NCBI GenBank assembly: GCA_004154925.1
Contig: QJNS01000153.1
Coordinates: forward strand, 1-64,000
DNA length: 64,000 bases
Direction: 5' to 3'
Source of the DNA: Monosporascus cannonballus
Lineage: Eukaryota > Ascomycota > Sordariomycetes > Xylariales
Below, one piece after another: positions 1 to 13,400 of this stretch. Below the pieces are notes generated by a model. It did not search any database and had not been told where the DNA came from. It saw nothing but the letters and a program-made list of their open reading frames with translations. A program made the position numbers and the translations under genes. Positions within the stretch are counted from its first letter, which is position 1; every line of letters begins with the position of its first letter.

Positions 1-37
1 CCCCCCCCCCCCCCCCCCCCCCCCCACACACACACAC
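1..37. repeat. poly-C run followed by a short CA repeat
   Basis: The window opens with 25 consecutive C bases that run into about six CA units. This is low-complexity sequence downstream of the NTO1 3' end. I see no telomeric hexamer around it, so nothing suggests a chromosome end. Confidence 0.9.
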
Positions 38-328
38 CCTTCTAAACGCCGGAACCGGAACTTTATCGTAGCGTATGAAAACCGCGCCCTTCCCTTCCTC
101 CCTCCCAAATCAAGGGGAAAAGGAAACCGAATATTCGTAACTATAGCACAGGGGAATCAAAGGAATAACGTAGAAATTGCCGCAACGAGCTGTCGGGGAT
201 GGCTCGTTCTGAAGTGGTTGATCCGTCGAGTCCTCTGAGATTCGACGAGATGGATCAAAAATCCACCTATATCGCATAATGGTACATGCATGAAAAACCC
301 CTGCCGCGCCCCATGGATATGGGCCTCA

Positions 329-3300
329 TTATCGCCGCCGCGTGTAAGTGGTTGTTCTTCGTCGCTTAGACTTAGCGCTCTTCTTTGTAGAACTCGTATT
401 ACTATTAGTAGTCTCTGTGGCGGCGTCGCCCTCAGTTGTGGACGCCGTCGCGGTGATGCTCTCCTTGTTGAGCTCGACGCCCAGGCCTTCGAGCTCGTCC
501 TCGTCGATGTCGGTCAGCTCTTCGCTAAGGCTACGGACCGCGTCGCGTCCCGGCCACTGGTCCCGGACAGCCGAGGTGCCTTCCGGCTCGAAGTCCCTCA
601 GATACCACGGGATACCGCCTTCTGTTAGGGTGTCTGACGGCTGGCGTCCGAGGCTCCCGTTCGACTGGGGCGGCGTCGGAGGTCCTGACTGGGGCGGTTG
701 TTGAGAAGTGGTCTCGAAGCCGTTTGTGGCTGGTGGTGTGTCCAACGGCGCAACGCCATGTACTGATGCCGCATGCGGCTTTTGACTGATCGCTCCTTGT
801 TCAATGTCTGCCCCTGAATTCTGAGCAAACGGGCCATCCTCGATCTTCACGTCATGCCCGTGATCAGCGGTTTTAACCTCAATATTTGCAGAACTGGCAA
901 GATACTGCTCCCCGCCATCTGTCATCATGGTATCGGCTGGGACACCATCGGTTTCGGCGGCATCGACTTCGTCATCCGCACCACCCACTGTAATCTCAGC
1001 AGCAGCAGCGTCTACCATGATGACATCCTGACTGTGTTCACCCTCGCCTTCTCCTGAGGCGGTGGCTTGTCTCGCGGGTCGCGCTCCAACACCAGCCTCC
1101 ATCATCTTCTCCAACTCTTGCTTCAGGGTATCGGATGATCTGTGGCTTGCATCTGCCTCTAGGTGTAGTGCAGTCTCCAGCAGCGGCTGGACTGCCTTCA
1201 ATATCCTCTTGCCGAGCTTCTTCCGGTCGCGGATATCTGAGAAGTCATTCTTGGGCAGCAGGGTCAGTGCCGTAGTGGATTCCTGCGCCTCTGATTGTGG
1301 TTCGGGCTCGGTATTAATACCGCTGCTGATGATACTACAAAGGTCGCGAGCGAATGGCAAGACTGTGGTATAGAATCGCTCCTCAAGTCTTCTTTGTAAC
1401 TCCACCAGCCCCTCATGGAAGAGGTTCTTGTCTAGCCTGACAGTTAAAAGTTAGCGATGAAACGATATGGGCAAGAATATGGCATGACTCACGTAATAGC
1501 TTTCTCCACCACGGCTGGGAGAAACTTGTGGATGGGAAAGTAGCATGTATCGACGAAATCCTGTTCCAACTCGGCTGCCTCGAGCTTGTTACGCTCCCTC
1601 TCGACGACCTCCGCAGACATGGTTTTCAACTGCTCGAGATCCTTAATCAGCGTATCGGCAAATTCGACTCTCCTAGTCAGTCGCGCTTTGCCGACCGGGC
1701 CCATGGCGGCGAAGTTGCGTCGTGTAAGCTCCATCGAGGAGAACGACTCCATCTGAAGCTGGAGGCGCTTCAGCAGCGCAGCCCCGCGCCGCATCTCACG
1801 CTTCAATGTCCAATATCGGCAAGCATCGCTGATAAACTCCTTGCGCTTGAGGAAAGTGAAGCGCTGTAGGGATGCTTCAACGGTTTCGAAGACGGCCTGC
1901 GGGATGACAGGGGCTCCGGAGGGCAGCTTCCAGATCGGTTTTCCGGGCTGGCCCTTCTTGTCTCCCAATACTGCAGAGAGCTTTGCGCCTGTCATCTGAG
2001 ACTCATCGGGAGGATGTTCGGTCAAGGCGTTTCGATGAGTGGCCGCGAGGGCCATTGCAGACGCCTGGCTATTAGCCCAGAAGCGGCCGCGCATCGTTTT
2101 CTTGTAGAACTTCTTAGCGTTCTTGGTGGCCTGGACTACATCATTCTCTTTAGCGTATTCGGAGGGGCAATGCTTGTCACACAGCGCCTTCAGGTTTGTA
2201 CCCCCATCAAGAACATCTAACGCACCCGAGCTGTTCTTCATTCGCAAGAAGAGACGGGCGCGACGGGCGCATGTGACGTGGAAGGCCTGGTAGCATGCCT
2301 TGTTGCCACATTGTATGCAAGCTCCCATCTGCTGGTTGCATATGTAACAGGTCAGCTTCCAACGACTCTTCGGAACCTTCTCGACGTCCATAACGGGTTC
2401 CATGAAGGTGTGGTTGCCAAGGGTCACCTCGGGTATCCACATGGCACAGAGGAGATGGGCCCATTTGGATGAATTAGTCTGCTTGAATGCGCCATCGGAA
2501 TTAGGGCAAAAGATGCAGGTCTATCGTATGTCAGCAGACGTCGCGATCAAGGCGGGGAACAGGGAAGACTAACCGGGATACCACGGCCAATAAGCTGGCA
2601 TTTTCTACACAGCCACTGGCCCTCGGGGATAAATGGAACACCATAGCACTCTTGGTGAACAGCGAGGTCGCAACCATCACAGAACACAATTGCGTTGGTG
2701 TTCTCGCAATCGCCATCGTCACAGATGGCGCATTTACTATCCTGCTCTTCTCCTGCTTGCGGCTCTCCATTAACGGCTGCAGCAGAGCTGGATCGCGGCC
2801 GATGAGTCTGCGGCGGTTTGGGGTTGGGTTTCGGGATCCTTTTCTCCAGGGCATGCCACTCCTTCTCGATCTTCGTGATTGTAATTTCAAAGACCTCACG
2901 TGTGACGGCATTCAAGCCTTGTGATTTTCGCTGCGCATTGTATCCCTCCAGCCACATATCGTCCTGCTCATCCATGTCATATTCGACGCGGCCAAGAACG
3001 TTCGCAGGCTGCTGGGACAACTCGCCATCGGCCTTTGCTGCAGCAGCAGCATGTTCGGCTTCATCTTCAGCATTATAATCAGTTGCCTTGATCAATCTGC
3101 GCTCGGGCCGAATATAGTTATCGCTTTCCTGGTATCCGACGTTCATCATAGCCTTGTCGACATACCGCGCTTGCCCAAACGTCTTGCTCTCGAAGAGCGC
3201 AATCCGGTTAGTCTTGCGGTACTGCGGCTGTTTCAAGTCTAGGCGCTCCTTGGGAGTCTGGTTATGGATGGGAAGCACGGTAGGTGCCCTGGGTGGGATT

Positions 3301-4028
3301 CCTGACTCGGAGCGGGTAGCATAGAGCGAGTCACGCGGCGCCCTACTAGTTCTTCTGACTCTGGAAGGGGTTCCCGGAAGTATTCCTAGGCCGGTCGCTG
3401 CCGCGCCGCTTGGTTGCACGACGAGGTCATTCATCTGAGAGACGGATGCGCCGTTCTGATCCTTGACGGGGCTGGCGGCGTCTTTGGCCCCGTTATTAGT
3501 AGTTGTCGTCAAGGACGGTGTTCCAGGCATTGATTTCGCGGTACCGTCAACATCCTCGGCATGGAAGATTGGGAACGTCGCATCAATATCAAGGTTCGGG
3601 TGGAATTCTTCCCAGCCACGCTCTTCTCTCGGCTTGTACCCCTCGCTCTGGACGACGGCAGCAGCGACCGCAGCTGCCGAACTGATTTGCATTTCATCGT
3701 CATCATCGGCCCTAGTGGATATACGGGTACGGGTGCTACGCTCGCGTCTGGGATATACAGAGGGGGAGGCGGCGTTGGTAACGATCGGTCGTGCTCTCTG
3801 GCGGGTGGTGGACGGACCAACCGTATTCGGTACGTCATCGTGCCTATCGACGAACCTGCCGCCGCCACCAGGGCCACCGGGAAAGTATCTCCGCTTCTTC
3901 AGAGGAGGCTCGGTGGCAGCTGTGATACTGCCATCTCTGCTCCGGCGCAAGCTGCTAGAAGCAGATTTCTGGCGGCCACTGACCCGCGAGACAGCTGATG
4001 GTCGCGGTGTTCTGGGGCTAGGCGCCAT
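329..4028 (-). CDS. NTO1: NuA3-type histone acetyltransferase subunit Nto1 (PHD-finger, BRPF-like)
   Basis: Three exons on the minus strand: 4028-2574, 2520-1493 and 1436-329, giving 1196 aa. Introns are 53 nt (2521-2573) and 56 nt (1437-1492), with GTTAGT and GTGAGT donors, and both joins keep frame. The N-terminus is Ser/Arg-rich with a KKRR nuclear-type basic patch. An Enhancer-of-polycomb-like segment containing VEYDMDEQDDMWLEGYN lies at about residues 270-405. A PHD finger (CAICDDGDC...HQECYG...WLCRKC) lies at about 431-485. The extended PHD that follows (CIFC...WAHLLCAMW...CYIC...HVTCA, about 486-580) is split from it by intron 1. The C-terminal third is disordered and acidic, apart from a GGIPWYLRDFEPEG motif, and ends in a basic tail. 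Family knowledge: Nto1 is the scaffold and histone-reading subunit of NuA3, which acetylates histone H3; it is the yeast counterpart of BRPF proteins. The domain order EPL-PHD-ePHD without a bromodomain fits fungal Nto1. The start is the first ATG of the open frame. Confidence 0.93.
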
Positions 4029-6792
4029 ATTATCCAGGAGTTAGGAAAGCGATCGGATGAGGGAAATATTGATGAGGGATGAGTGTCGTCTCAGCGCGTC
4101 GCAAGGAGTAAACGAGGAGGGACGGTTTGCGGCTGAGATCGGCAAACAGGCATTGGAAATGGACTGTTAAATGCTGATTGACGGGGAACTTTCACAGGAT
4201 GACAGTCTACGTTGGCGCGTCTCTGTGCGGCAAAAATTATTTGATGATGGTAGAGATGAGGAGAAGACGTCGACGTTGTGAGGGAGGAAGGTAGCAAGAA
4301 CGCGCTGGGTGAGGTCGTTCTCGTGATATTACACTAGACTCTTACTGGGCAAGTGCGGAGTGATGGGGTTACATAATCAATGCCTCCCCCACTTCGCTTC
4401 CGGGCTTACGGCTAGCCGCAATTTATCCACCAAGATTCGTTTATGTACACACACAATTCACAGTTTGCATATGATGTCATTCGTTCACCAATTAAAAAGC
4501 CACAATACTCTCGAAAGCACACAACATTGCACCCAATATAACAACCCATTGTTGGGCCTTACCTTTGGGCAGGCATAACGTAGCATTGTTAGAAAGCTGG
4601 ACTATAAGATGCAGATACGCAGATACCAAAAGTGCCGACCTGTTGCTGTACATGCCCAGTGCGCTTATCCTATTGGGTACCCTCCTAGATCCGCTGCTGC
4701 AATCCGTGCCTGCCAAGGTCGATATATTCGGGGGACTCTGCCCAGCCCTTGCCTTAGTCTTGATTGATACCATTATCTCTCCTTGGAAAGAAGATCTATG
4801 CTGGATGGATTTCTTTCACGAGGATTGGATCTCCTTGCGGTATCGTTGCGTCTCCCCTCTTTCTTCCTTTCTACTGCTACCGGTGCCTTTTCGTCAACCA
4901 TTTTATTAATAGGAAACTCTTCGACCTGACATAGGAGTGAGATCTACATAGGATCTTGTTTATACTTCGGCGCGCCAATCAGACATGGCTACGTAACAGA
5001 CCGGGACCAGTACTCCACACGGAACCGACTCGGCGTGAGGCGTGGCGTGACGGCCAACCTCCAATTCTAGATTCAGCCCTACGAGCGGGTGACTCTGCTG
5101 TCATACCTTTTATTAGTTTGGGGTCCTGGTCTGGGTCTCCAAAGCTCCGAGGCCCCTTATCTCGGCAGGTCTAATCCGAGGCGGCCTAGTCCAATTCACC
5201 TATTCTCATCTAAGTAGCATACATGAGTGCACCACTTTGGACCGCTTTGCCGAGCTGCTGCATAAGTAGCTGCGGCCTGCATATGTGCGTCTCATCTTCG
5301 TCAATGGGTCATCTTTTGGCAGATTCATCGGCACCGCGATATATTTCGCTGTTCCTAAATGGTTTCGATGTGCCGTGTTTTGCGCACCCTATCATTGCGG
5401 AGACACTTCACCCGGACTATCGGTCAAGGGGAGACGCACACCTTACCGCTCAGCGCATTTGTTAGCCTATGCGAAAATTTGCTTAAGGTACTCAAGTCCC
5501 AAATGACCCCCTAATTGTCGTTGTAGCACACTCCCAACTGGCATCACCCCAAGGAGCCCTCCCACCAGTTCAGTGCGCACCGGCGAATCATGCTATCGTC
5601 CGTAGTGCGCCAGCCCTAGTCTGGAGGTGATGCTAGAAAGCTCCATGACTTTCCATGTGTTGTATGTCTGCGCAAATAAGTTAAAGGGTCACAACAAACA
5701 CTCAAGCCCTATTTAGCATGATCCATCAATAAGGGGGTAGAATGAACCATCTTGGTCTTGAGCTGTTACAGGGTCTTGAGCTAAGACTCTTTGATAGCTG
5801 TGGACAGGCTGTTGCTGCATCAGTTATCAGTATCAGTCCCAAGCCTACATGACTAGCAGTGGTACTACGAGCTCCTCGGACTAAAATGCCTCTACCCTGA
5901 TATAACCTCGTCTATTAAAATTTTTATCGAAGTTGGTATACCGCAGATTAGAAACAGGCCCCACAACACCTTCTCCCAATGCCTGATTCTCAGAACCCTT
6001 CTACGGTCTGGTAGAGTATCAAGAAAGCCTGTCGGCCCCACTGCTGATGATTGGGAATGGGGCGGATCCGGGGGATCCGGTCAGTTGGTCACTTTTTGAT
6101 GTCAATCCAACTACTGTTGTACGAATTTTTACTGTGATGGCCATGGCCATGCAGGAAGGAGGTGGCAAGACCGGAGTTGCTCCTTCCGGCCTCCGTTCCC
6201 GCGATTGTTTCCTTGGAGCATAAGCAGTTGTTTTCGCTATCTGAGTATTCCCACATCAGCAGATTTTCATAGCCATGGTAGTTCCGAGGATGCTGATGGT
6301 CGCCAGATGTTTCCTTGTCGGGGGTCAGCCGTAGGGGATCCCGCTGGATGCCCTTTTCCATTCCGGGCTTGTTCAAGAGGGTTTGGCCCCGATGTCCCCA
6401 TCTCTGTGATCTGTTCTGATCCGATCGTGATGAAGAATACTCAGCTTGGGATCAGTCCTCCTTGAGTCACTTCGGTTTGGAGATACTGTTCTAATGTGAA
6501 TCTTCTCATCCCAGAACCGGCGGCGGGAAGATGAAGAGGGGCTAGCTTACTTATTGGCGGAATAGGCCCTGGCTCCAACCGCCGACATTTGTGTAAGATA
6601 AGAAGTAAGCTAGGAGAAAATCCTAGGCCGTTCGATCGCTCTCACTCCATCTGGCCTTCTTCTGTACTCCAACTTTTGTCTTTCTAACCTGTCCATACCT
6701 ACGCCTATCATGTTCTCGCACACCATTATTATTCCGACTAGCAAGCGCGAGAGAACGCCCTGCATGTCTTTGCTTAACCTGTCCTAGCAGAC
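4029..6792. other. gene-free stretch, includes the NTO1 upstream region
   Basis: The first 300 bases or so should hold the NTO1 promoter and leader. The rest has only short open frames without family signatures, splice-linked continuity or biased composition. I see no transposon ends, tRNA or long repeats here. Confidence 0.6.
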
Positions 6793-7432
6793 TCACTCGA
6801 ACCCTCCTCGAATGGCTTGTAACATGATCACCTGCCTGCTTCCGGGGGCCGCCGCGACAAACATGACCTCAGGCTTTCCCTCGGAGATGTAGTAGCCCTC
6901 ACAGACATCTTTATCAGCACAGCATTTCTTGAGAACCCGATCCGCAGCAACCGAGCCAAGCTCGGTGCGGAATGCGACCACATCTTTTCCGTTCTCCTTA
7001 CTCGAAGCGACGGCCCAGAGCCGCGCCGGCCCAGTCCCGCAGAGCATCGAGAAGTTCTGGTCTCCGTCGATGGTTAGCTCCCGGCGGTAGTAGGCCTTTC
7101 CCCCGAGGTTCGATCCGCAGGAACCGAGGCCATCTTTCAGCACATTCCTTTCATCGCGGCGACTTGCATGCCGTCGGGAAGTCTAGGAAACCCTGGACGT
7201 CGCAGACTACTATATGATTAAGCGTCGCGGACGGAGAAGACCCTGTCTTGTTTAGCCTATTGGAGGAATAAGATGTCAAGCTGGTTGTAGATGACTGTCT
7301 GGCTGCCGAAGAAGCCGAGATTGTTGCGGGTTCGGAACCTTCCGTGGTAGTGGACTAGCCGTCAGATTGTCTCGGTGAGAGTCTTGCGGTGCAGGCGCCA
7401 ACAGCCATGAGAAGGAGAAAAATAGTTCGCAT
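6793..7432 (-). pseudogene. remnant of a small secreted cysteine-containing protein gene
   Basis: Reading from the ATG at 7432, the first 25 codons look like a signal peptide: MRTIF, a Leu-rich core, then AVGACTA as a plausible cleavage region. A TAG stop follows at 7357-7355. The same frame continues past it as a Ser/Thr-rich linker for 67 codons and reaches a TGA at 7153-7151. A second long open segment, shifted by one base, runs from about 7155 to the TGA at 6793. It carries a Cys-rich C-terminal domain (GSCGS, MLCGTG, KKCCADKDVC). I found no canonical intron that removes the TAG or restores the frame. Both stops could arise by C-to-T change (CAG to TAG, CGA to TGA). I do not recognise the domain. 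The best reading is a decayed gene for a secreted protein, effector-like in size. An intact gene with unusual introns or sequencing errors remains possible. Confidence 0.45.
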
Positions 7433-10400
7433 GGTGCTTTAGATATGCCTGATATCTTGATGTGGGTGCTGAGGAAATCGGGTTCAGAGCAAGGCGAGGT
7501 GCAGATGCTGGGAGGGTATTTGAACAATGACTAACAAAGCATAACACACTAGAAGATCTTGACTCACTCGCCCGAACGACCAACTCGAGGCGTAATGAAG
7601 GCTATAGGTATCATATTTTACCAGTTTCGCCCGCAGACTTGCGACTAACATGCGCTGCGTATTAATTCTACTTTGTTCTGAATGGAAGTGTTGGCTTGGT
7701 CCAACATGCCCAGTGAATGAATGAAGAGGCCAACCAACGACCTCGCGTGCGATACGGCTCTTGAATTTCAGTAACAGGATCATTATAACATGGAGCACGG
7801 TCAGTTCAGTAAATCCTTATTCGCGGCTAGGTAGGTTGGACCGGGATGTCTAACTACCATGCGAAACACAATACAGTTGCCCTGCGCCGGGCGTCCAGAC
7901 AACCACCGTACTCCCTTTGTCTTTCCGCTCACTGTTCCCGCGTAGAAGTGGAAGCCCGAATTCATCTATGTAGACTATGCGAGATATATCTGGGCAATTC
8001 ATTTTTTATAGCTGAAACTACCCCTAATACCGCTGTCAGAACCATACTCCACCGAGCTATCAGAGTGCTCAAGCTCTAAGGCATGCCTATACCTGCTAGG
8101 ACCGCAACGAGAAGAACCTTATCATCACGTACATCTCATTTGCCTATATATATGATGTAGAGCTATCTCGACGAGGAGCGATAATGGGCCCAAGAAACAA
8201 AACATGCAGGCACACCGTGCTGCAGCAGCGGCTATGATACTGTGCACTCTTGGGTAGGGTAAACACACATACCATAATAAGGCGGCCATTCTATGATTCT
8301 AAGGCTTGATAGCATGCTCTTGCACGTTGACGCCTGCCCGCTAAATGACACACCCAATATGCCAACCCCGTGTCACCCCCTGGGATCTACACCGGATCCA
8401 TGACTCTGCAGAATCGCTTCCCTCGCATGCCCAATTTGCTCCTTTTATGGAGCAGTACGAGCCTTTTGCACCAGTTGCCTAGACATGGCCTAGGCTGGAT
8501 TGATCACAAAAGGGGCGCGGACCAAGATGTTCGTACTTCTTCTTATGCTACCTTAACAAAGCTGTGATGATGCTAGAGACTTTTCATAGGTAAAACGCCA
8601 AATTTAAAGGGCACTAGAAAAGAAAAAACAGAAACGGAAACGTAAACAGACAATCAAAGCTCTCGGTCAAGCAACCTTACGTAATAACGGAACGAGACTT
8701 GTAAGCATTGGGAGAGTGATGCCTGTGACGGGGATAGACTATGCCTACTTGTCGAGCTCTACCAACCAGTCGACAAGATGGGCGGCATACCACTTTAACA
8801 CCGACGTATATACACGACGAATAGCACACAAGGTACAAAGCGAATTTCGAGGCTGTGAATTGTGTAGGTTTGGTCCATGAGCTATTGAAGGGGTCGGACG
8901 TGTTGCATACGAAACGAACGCCAGCAGGTCCTAAGATCAGAAGGGATATTCCGAGAGATAGGGATAGATTCGGTGGCCAGTAAGGGGCATGATTGACCTG
9001 GAGGATCAGTCCGATAAATAGCGATAAATAGCGATGAAAGAGCGGTTATCATTCCCTATCCGGTTATGATTCGACCCCTATCTCTCCCCATAGAGATACT
9101 GGGGGCATCTCAGCTTCCTAGCACGAATGGGCGAGCTGGTTCTGTTCCTAAAGCAATAGCCTGGCCCGTAGCCAACTTCGTATAACCGCATAGAGGTAAT
9201 TCTAGGGGGTTCATATCCCTGAGGGTACCTGTAACTCCTCTGTAGCCTCTGACTCGAATTCCCCTTGTACTTCGAGATGAGCAGGAAAGGACCATTGACA
9301 ATTGATCGGACCCATGGAAAGCAGGGCACATTGGCACCCTATAGCATCCAAGCTTTGTGGATATGGGATTGAGACGACGTGGTCTACATATAGGAATAGA
9401 AGTGATCGCCTCTTAACGCGACCAAGGACACTTTCGGACCTTAGGCGCAAGCTGCGTGTAATTATCAACTGCGCAACGTTTGCCACTCGTTTACCTCGGT
9501 CTTCGTCTATGCTCGTACACTCTACGATGTTTCATCTCCCTGGTAAGACTTCCCGAACCTACATTTACCTTTGATAAGGATGAATAACCATTTGTGTTAT
9601 ATCCACGTTCGGACAATTGCTATAGCCACGAGCACATATGACTGAAGCAGTTCAGGGGCTACCGGGACCCCACCACCGATATGACGACTAAAAAATCCTG
9701 ATAGCATTGTAAGGAGGAAACCGTACTTCTTCCCATATGAGTCCGGATCGCAAGTTCAACAACATCCTCCTTCCATGAAGTCCCTATTTGGATCTCGGTA
9801 ACATCATTGGCCACGAAAATAGCAGTGCTGTACCGGCCGGTACTGTCCACAGAAATGCGATACATGATCTAGGTAGTCTCCTGAAGGAGACATGGCCAGC
9901 CGTATAGCTTCTCGGCAAGATGACGGAACAGACACGATCCTACACGGAGTGCCGTACACCTAACAAACAAAGTCGGACAACTCCTGTGGGACGTACCTAC
10001 TCACAGGTCCCATCTACACCAGCTGCAGCCGTACCAAGTACATAGACACTGCGAGTAGAAACAAGATAATACGGCCGTAAGGCACAACTACAGCACCAAC
10101 CTTGTTTTCCCGAGAAAGTTAAGCTAGTTTTAAGAAACCCGGTGTCCCAAACTGCCGGAGACACTCGCCCCGCAAAGAGTCATGTGACGGAGCTGACGTT
10201 GGCCCCGATAGAGGAAAGTCTCGTGTCACACATCGGAGGTGCCTGCCTGGTACCTGGGCTGGGAATTCGTGGAAACGTCCCATCACCGGTGCGAGATGAA
10301 GCACGCACCGGGGACTAAAGGAAGAAACTCGGACGATGACGACGGGGATACGGCCGATGGATACACAGACGCACACACTCGCGCACACAGAGAGTCTGAG

Positions 10401-13400
10401 GACAGCTGCGAGTCACATAGCTAATGTAGTAAGAGTACTCATGTCACGTAGGACGTGCTGGTAGCTTGTAAGAGGGCACCGTAGGTAAACCGTCTTTAAC
10501 CTCGACGTCATTCGGCGTACGTTGCTTGCCATTGTACTTAGGTATAGTGAGACTCTATTGAATTGTTGTAGACTGAGGCCGCATCGCGACAGCTTCCTAA
10601 GAGTCAGATGGAAGGCGGGTGCGATCCGAGACGCTCCGGCCTTGCTGTATCTCAAAATAGGTGCCTGAACGTCTATCTAAGGCGTCGCCTACCTCAGAAG
10701 CCCGCCCACGAGGTCTCGGAGCCGTGGATCGTGGGACGAGTGAACGTTCAACTATGTGCTAAGACGTCTCGCAACCGGTGCGTGATGCGGTGCTGCAACC
10801 ATTCCCTGCATATGTTGATCCTGTGTACTCACGGCATATGTTCTCCTTGGAGACATAGATACATCTATGGAGGCGAGCACATGTCACCTCCTAGTATTAG
10901 CCGTCTAATGTCGGGGTACAGCGATCACGAGATAATGCAGCCTGCCCCCCCTTGACGGGACCATTACTGGGGGTGGGGGTTACATATTAGTAACTGAGTC
11001 TCGTCGGATGGCAGTATACCAGACTGCCCCGTATAACAAGTCATTATATAGATGAGCACTGAAATATGGAGTTGAATGCGATTTCTCCCCCAGCTTGCTG
11101 ATGATGTCAGTCCGATTTCCGGGGCTAGGGAGTCACCCTGGGGTACGTGGGGCCGGTCCGGAATCCAAGCCCTTGAAGTAATCGTGATACGGGGTGGGAA
11201 CTACGCATGGGCTAAATATGCGCCTGCAATAGAAGTTCCCAACGGCGAACTTACCTACAGACTACAGAGAATGGACATCCTGTCGGCTGGCACCTGTCAA
11301 TGCCGATCTATCTCGGCTCTAGATGAAATACAGATAGATATCCCATGGCATACGCCGAAGCGTGGCGAGACAGGATGGGCCGGACCGGACAGAACCCTGT
11401 AATGGACCCTGATGGGCGAACGTCGCATAGAAGGCTCTGTACGTAGGGTGGGAACGAAGAGATCATCGTCATATACGCCTTCCGATAGGTGCACGGGGGT
11501 GATGCGGAAGCGAGGTTTATCGACTTGCCTTACCGCCGACGGCTGCTCTCACAGCCGCCGCTGCGGTGGCGGTAAAGAAGAGGTGGCGGCGACGGCGGTG
11601 GGCGGCCCGGATAGCGAAGTGTTATTATACCCAGGCGCGGGTGACCTATTGGTGTACGTCTCTGTTCGCCTGTGCCCAGGACAAACGGTCCTGTCCTGGG
11701 GGTTGTTGCTTACCGTTAAGCAGAGTCCGGGGTCTGTCGCGCATGTCTATTCGTCGGTGACCGGTGACGGAGGCGTCTGATTAGTCTCCGACAAGAGGAA
11801 GATCTTCCCCACGCGATTGAAGCGAGCGTTTCGAAACCGAACTGAACCCTTCGTCTGACCCCTGCCCGGGCTTCCCAGTGCTCGCCTCATTGGCCGCTGG
11901 CCTACAATCTTGAATGTGCATGTGCGTAGGGACTATTTTTGTGTCTTTTTTCGTTTCCTTGACAGGGGAGGGGGCTGTGAGAACGGTGATCACTAGCGAA
12001 TCACCGGGGGCGTGGTAGATCTGATGGGAGATCTGGGAGGCAGGGCATGGGAATCCCGTGATTCCTTCTTCACCGCAATGCCTGCACGTTCTTCTTCGCA
12101 GAGGCAAACCCCACGTGAAAACATGGAAGCAACGTCATAGCGGAGAGAACGACACAGTGGTGCGATTTCGAATGTTCGGCACTTGCGATATTTCTGGCAA
12201 TGATCGGATCTGAACCCGCCCAGAAAGAGTGTCTGTCGCACACGCTTGCTGCAGCACCGCACATCATCCATCCATCCACCATCCAATCTCACCTACATAA
12301 GATGGGCGGACAGACAGGGAAAGGGCGGAGAGAGAGAGGAGCGGGCGGGGTAAGATACCTACCGTACATAGGACCCTTAAGCCCTGATTGAATTACCCTA
12401 GAACCCGCGCCGCGCAAGAAGGAAAATTTCGGCGTCGTATGCGCCGGCGCAAGGCAAGGCAACGCGGCAGCAGATATCGAGGCGGTGTGAAATCTTCCCG
12501 TATGGCGGACCTATCGTTTGCGCGGGATTCGCCCAGCAAATGGCACGGCGCAGCCGAAGCGCCGTTGCTAACTGAACCAACCCACCCAGCTGACTGACTA
12601 ATGAACTTCTCCCACCTACATACCGGCCCGTCCTCGCTGCCTCAGATTCCGCGCCAAGAGATTGTGTAGAGCTAGGTGGGGGTTTGATTGGTCTGAGCGC
12701 CTGATAGGCCCGGTAGTGAAGGTGACGATGAGAGCTGGTGGGTACGAGTGGCGTGGATGTGCCCCTCGTCGACTGCGATAAGAAAGAGATGCCAAGAATT
12801 GCGGGTGTGGCTGGAGTGTCTTTTTGCCTGTCTTCTGGAGGGGTACGAGGGGCTGAGGAGCTGAGGGGTTGTTGCTGGAGAGATTCCCGTCTCCCTCCGC
12901 CACACTACTACGTCAACGCGTGGTGTTACCATCAAGGATGACTAACGGCGGACATTTGTCAAAGCAGCCGCAAATAGCGCGGTTGAATAAGGATGCCGGG
13001 CCTCCGTCTTCGCGTCTCCAAAGTCTCACTTGCTCTTCGGGGCTCTATCCATGAGCGACATACTACATATTCTACGTATGAAATTCATTGTCTCCGTCTG
13101 GTGGCGAAGTTTTGCGCATCTAGCCTTAGATAGACGTCACGGTGCAGGGCCTCCCGTGCGGTAGAGATGTCATAGAACCGTTCAATCAACGGGAAGTCAC
13201 TTGGCTGCGACGTTGCAATGACCTCCAAGCTAGCCCGTGGTGGTTCTACTGCAAGCCTTGTGTCGACGATTAAATACTAGTATAAGAATGGATAGATCGA
13301 TATATTGGACCAATAGTCCCGAGGGTGGGGGACTACCCGCTCTCTCACTACGGCTAGACGAAACACTTTCTAAGTTCAAGCCGTGGGGGGGTGGCCTTTC

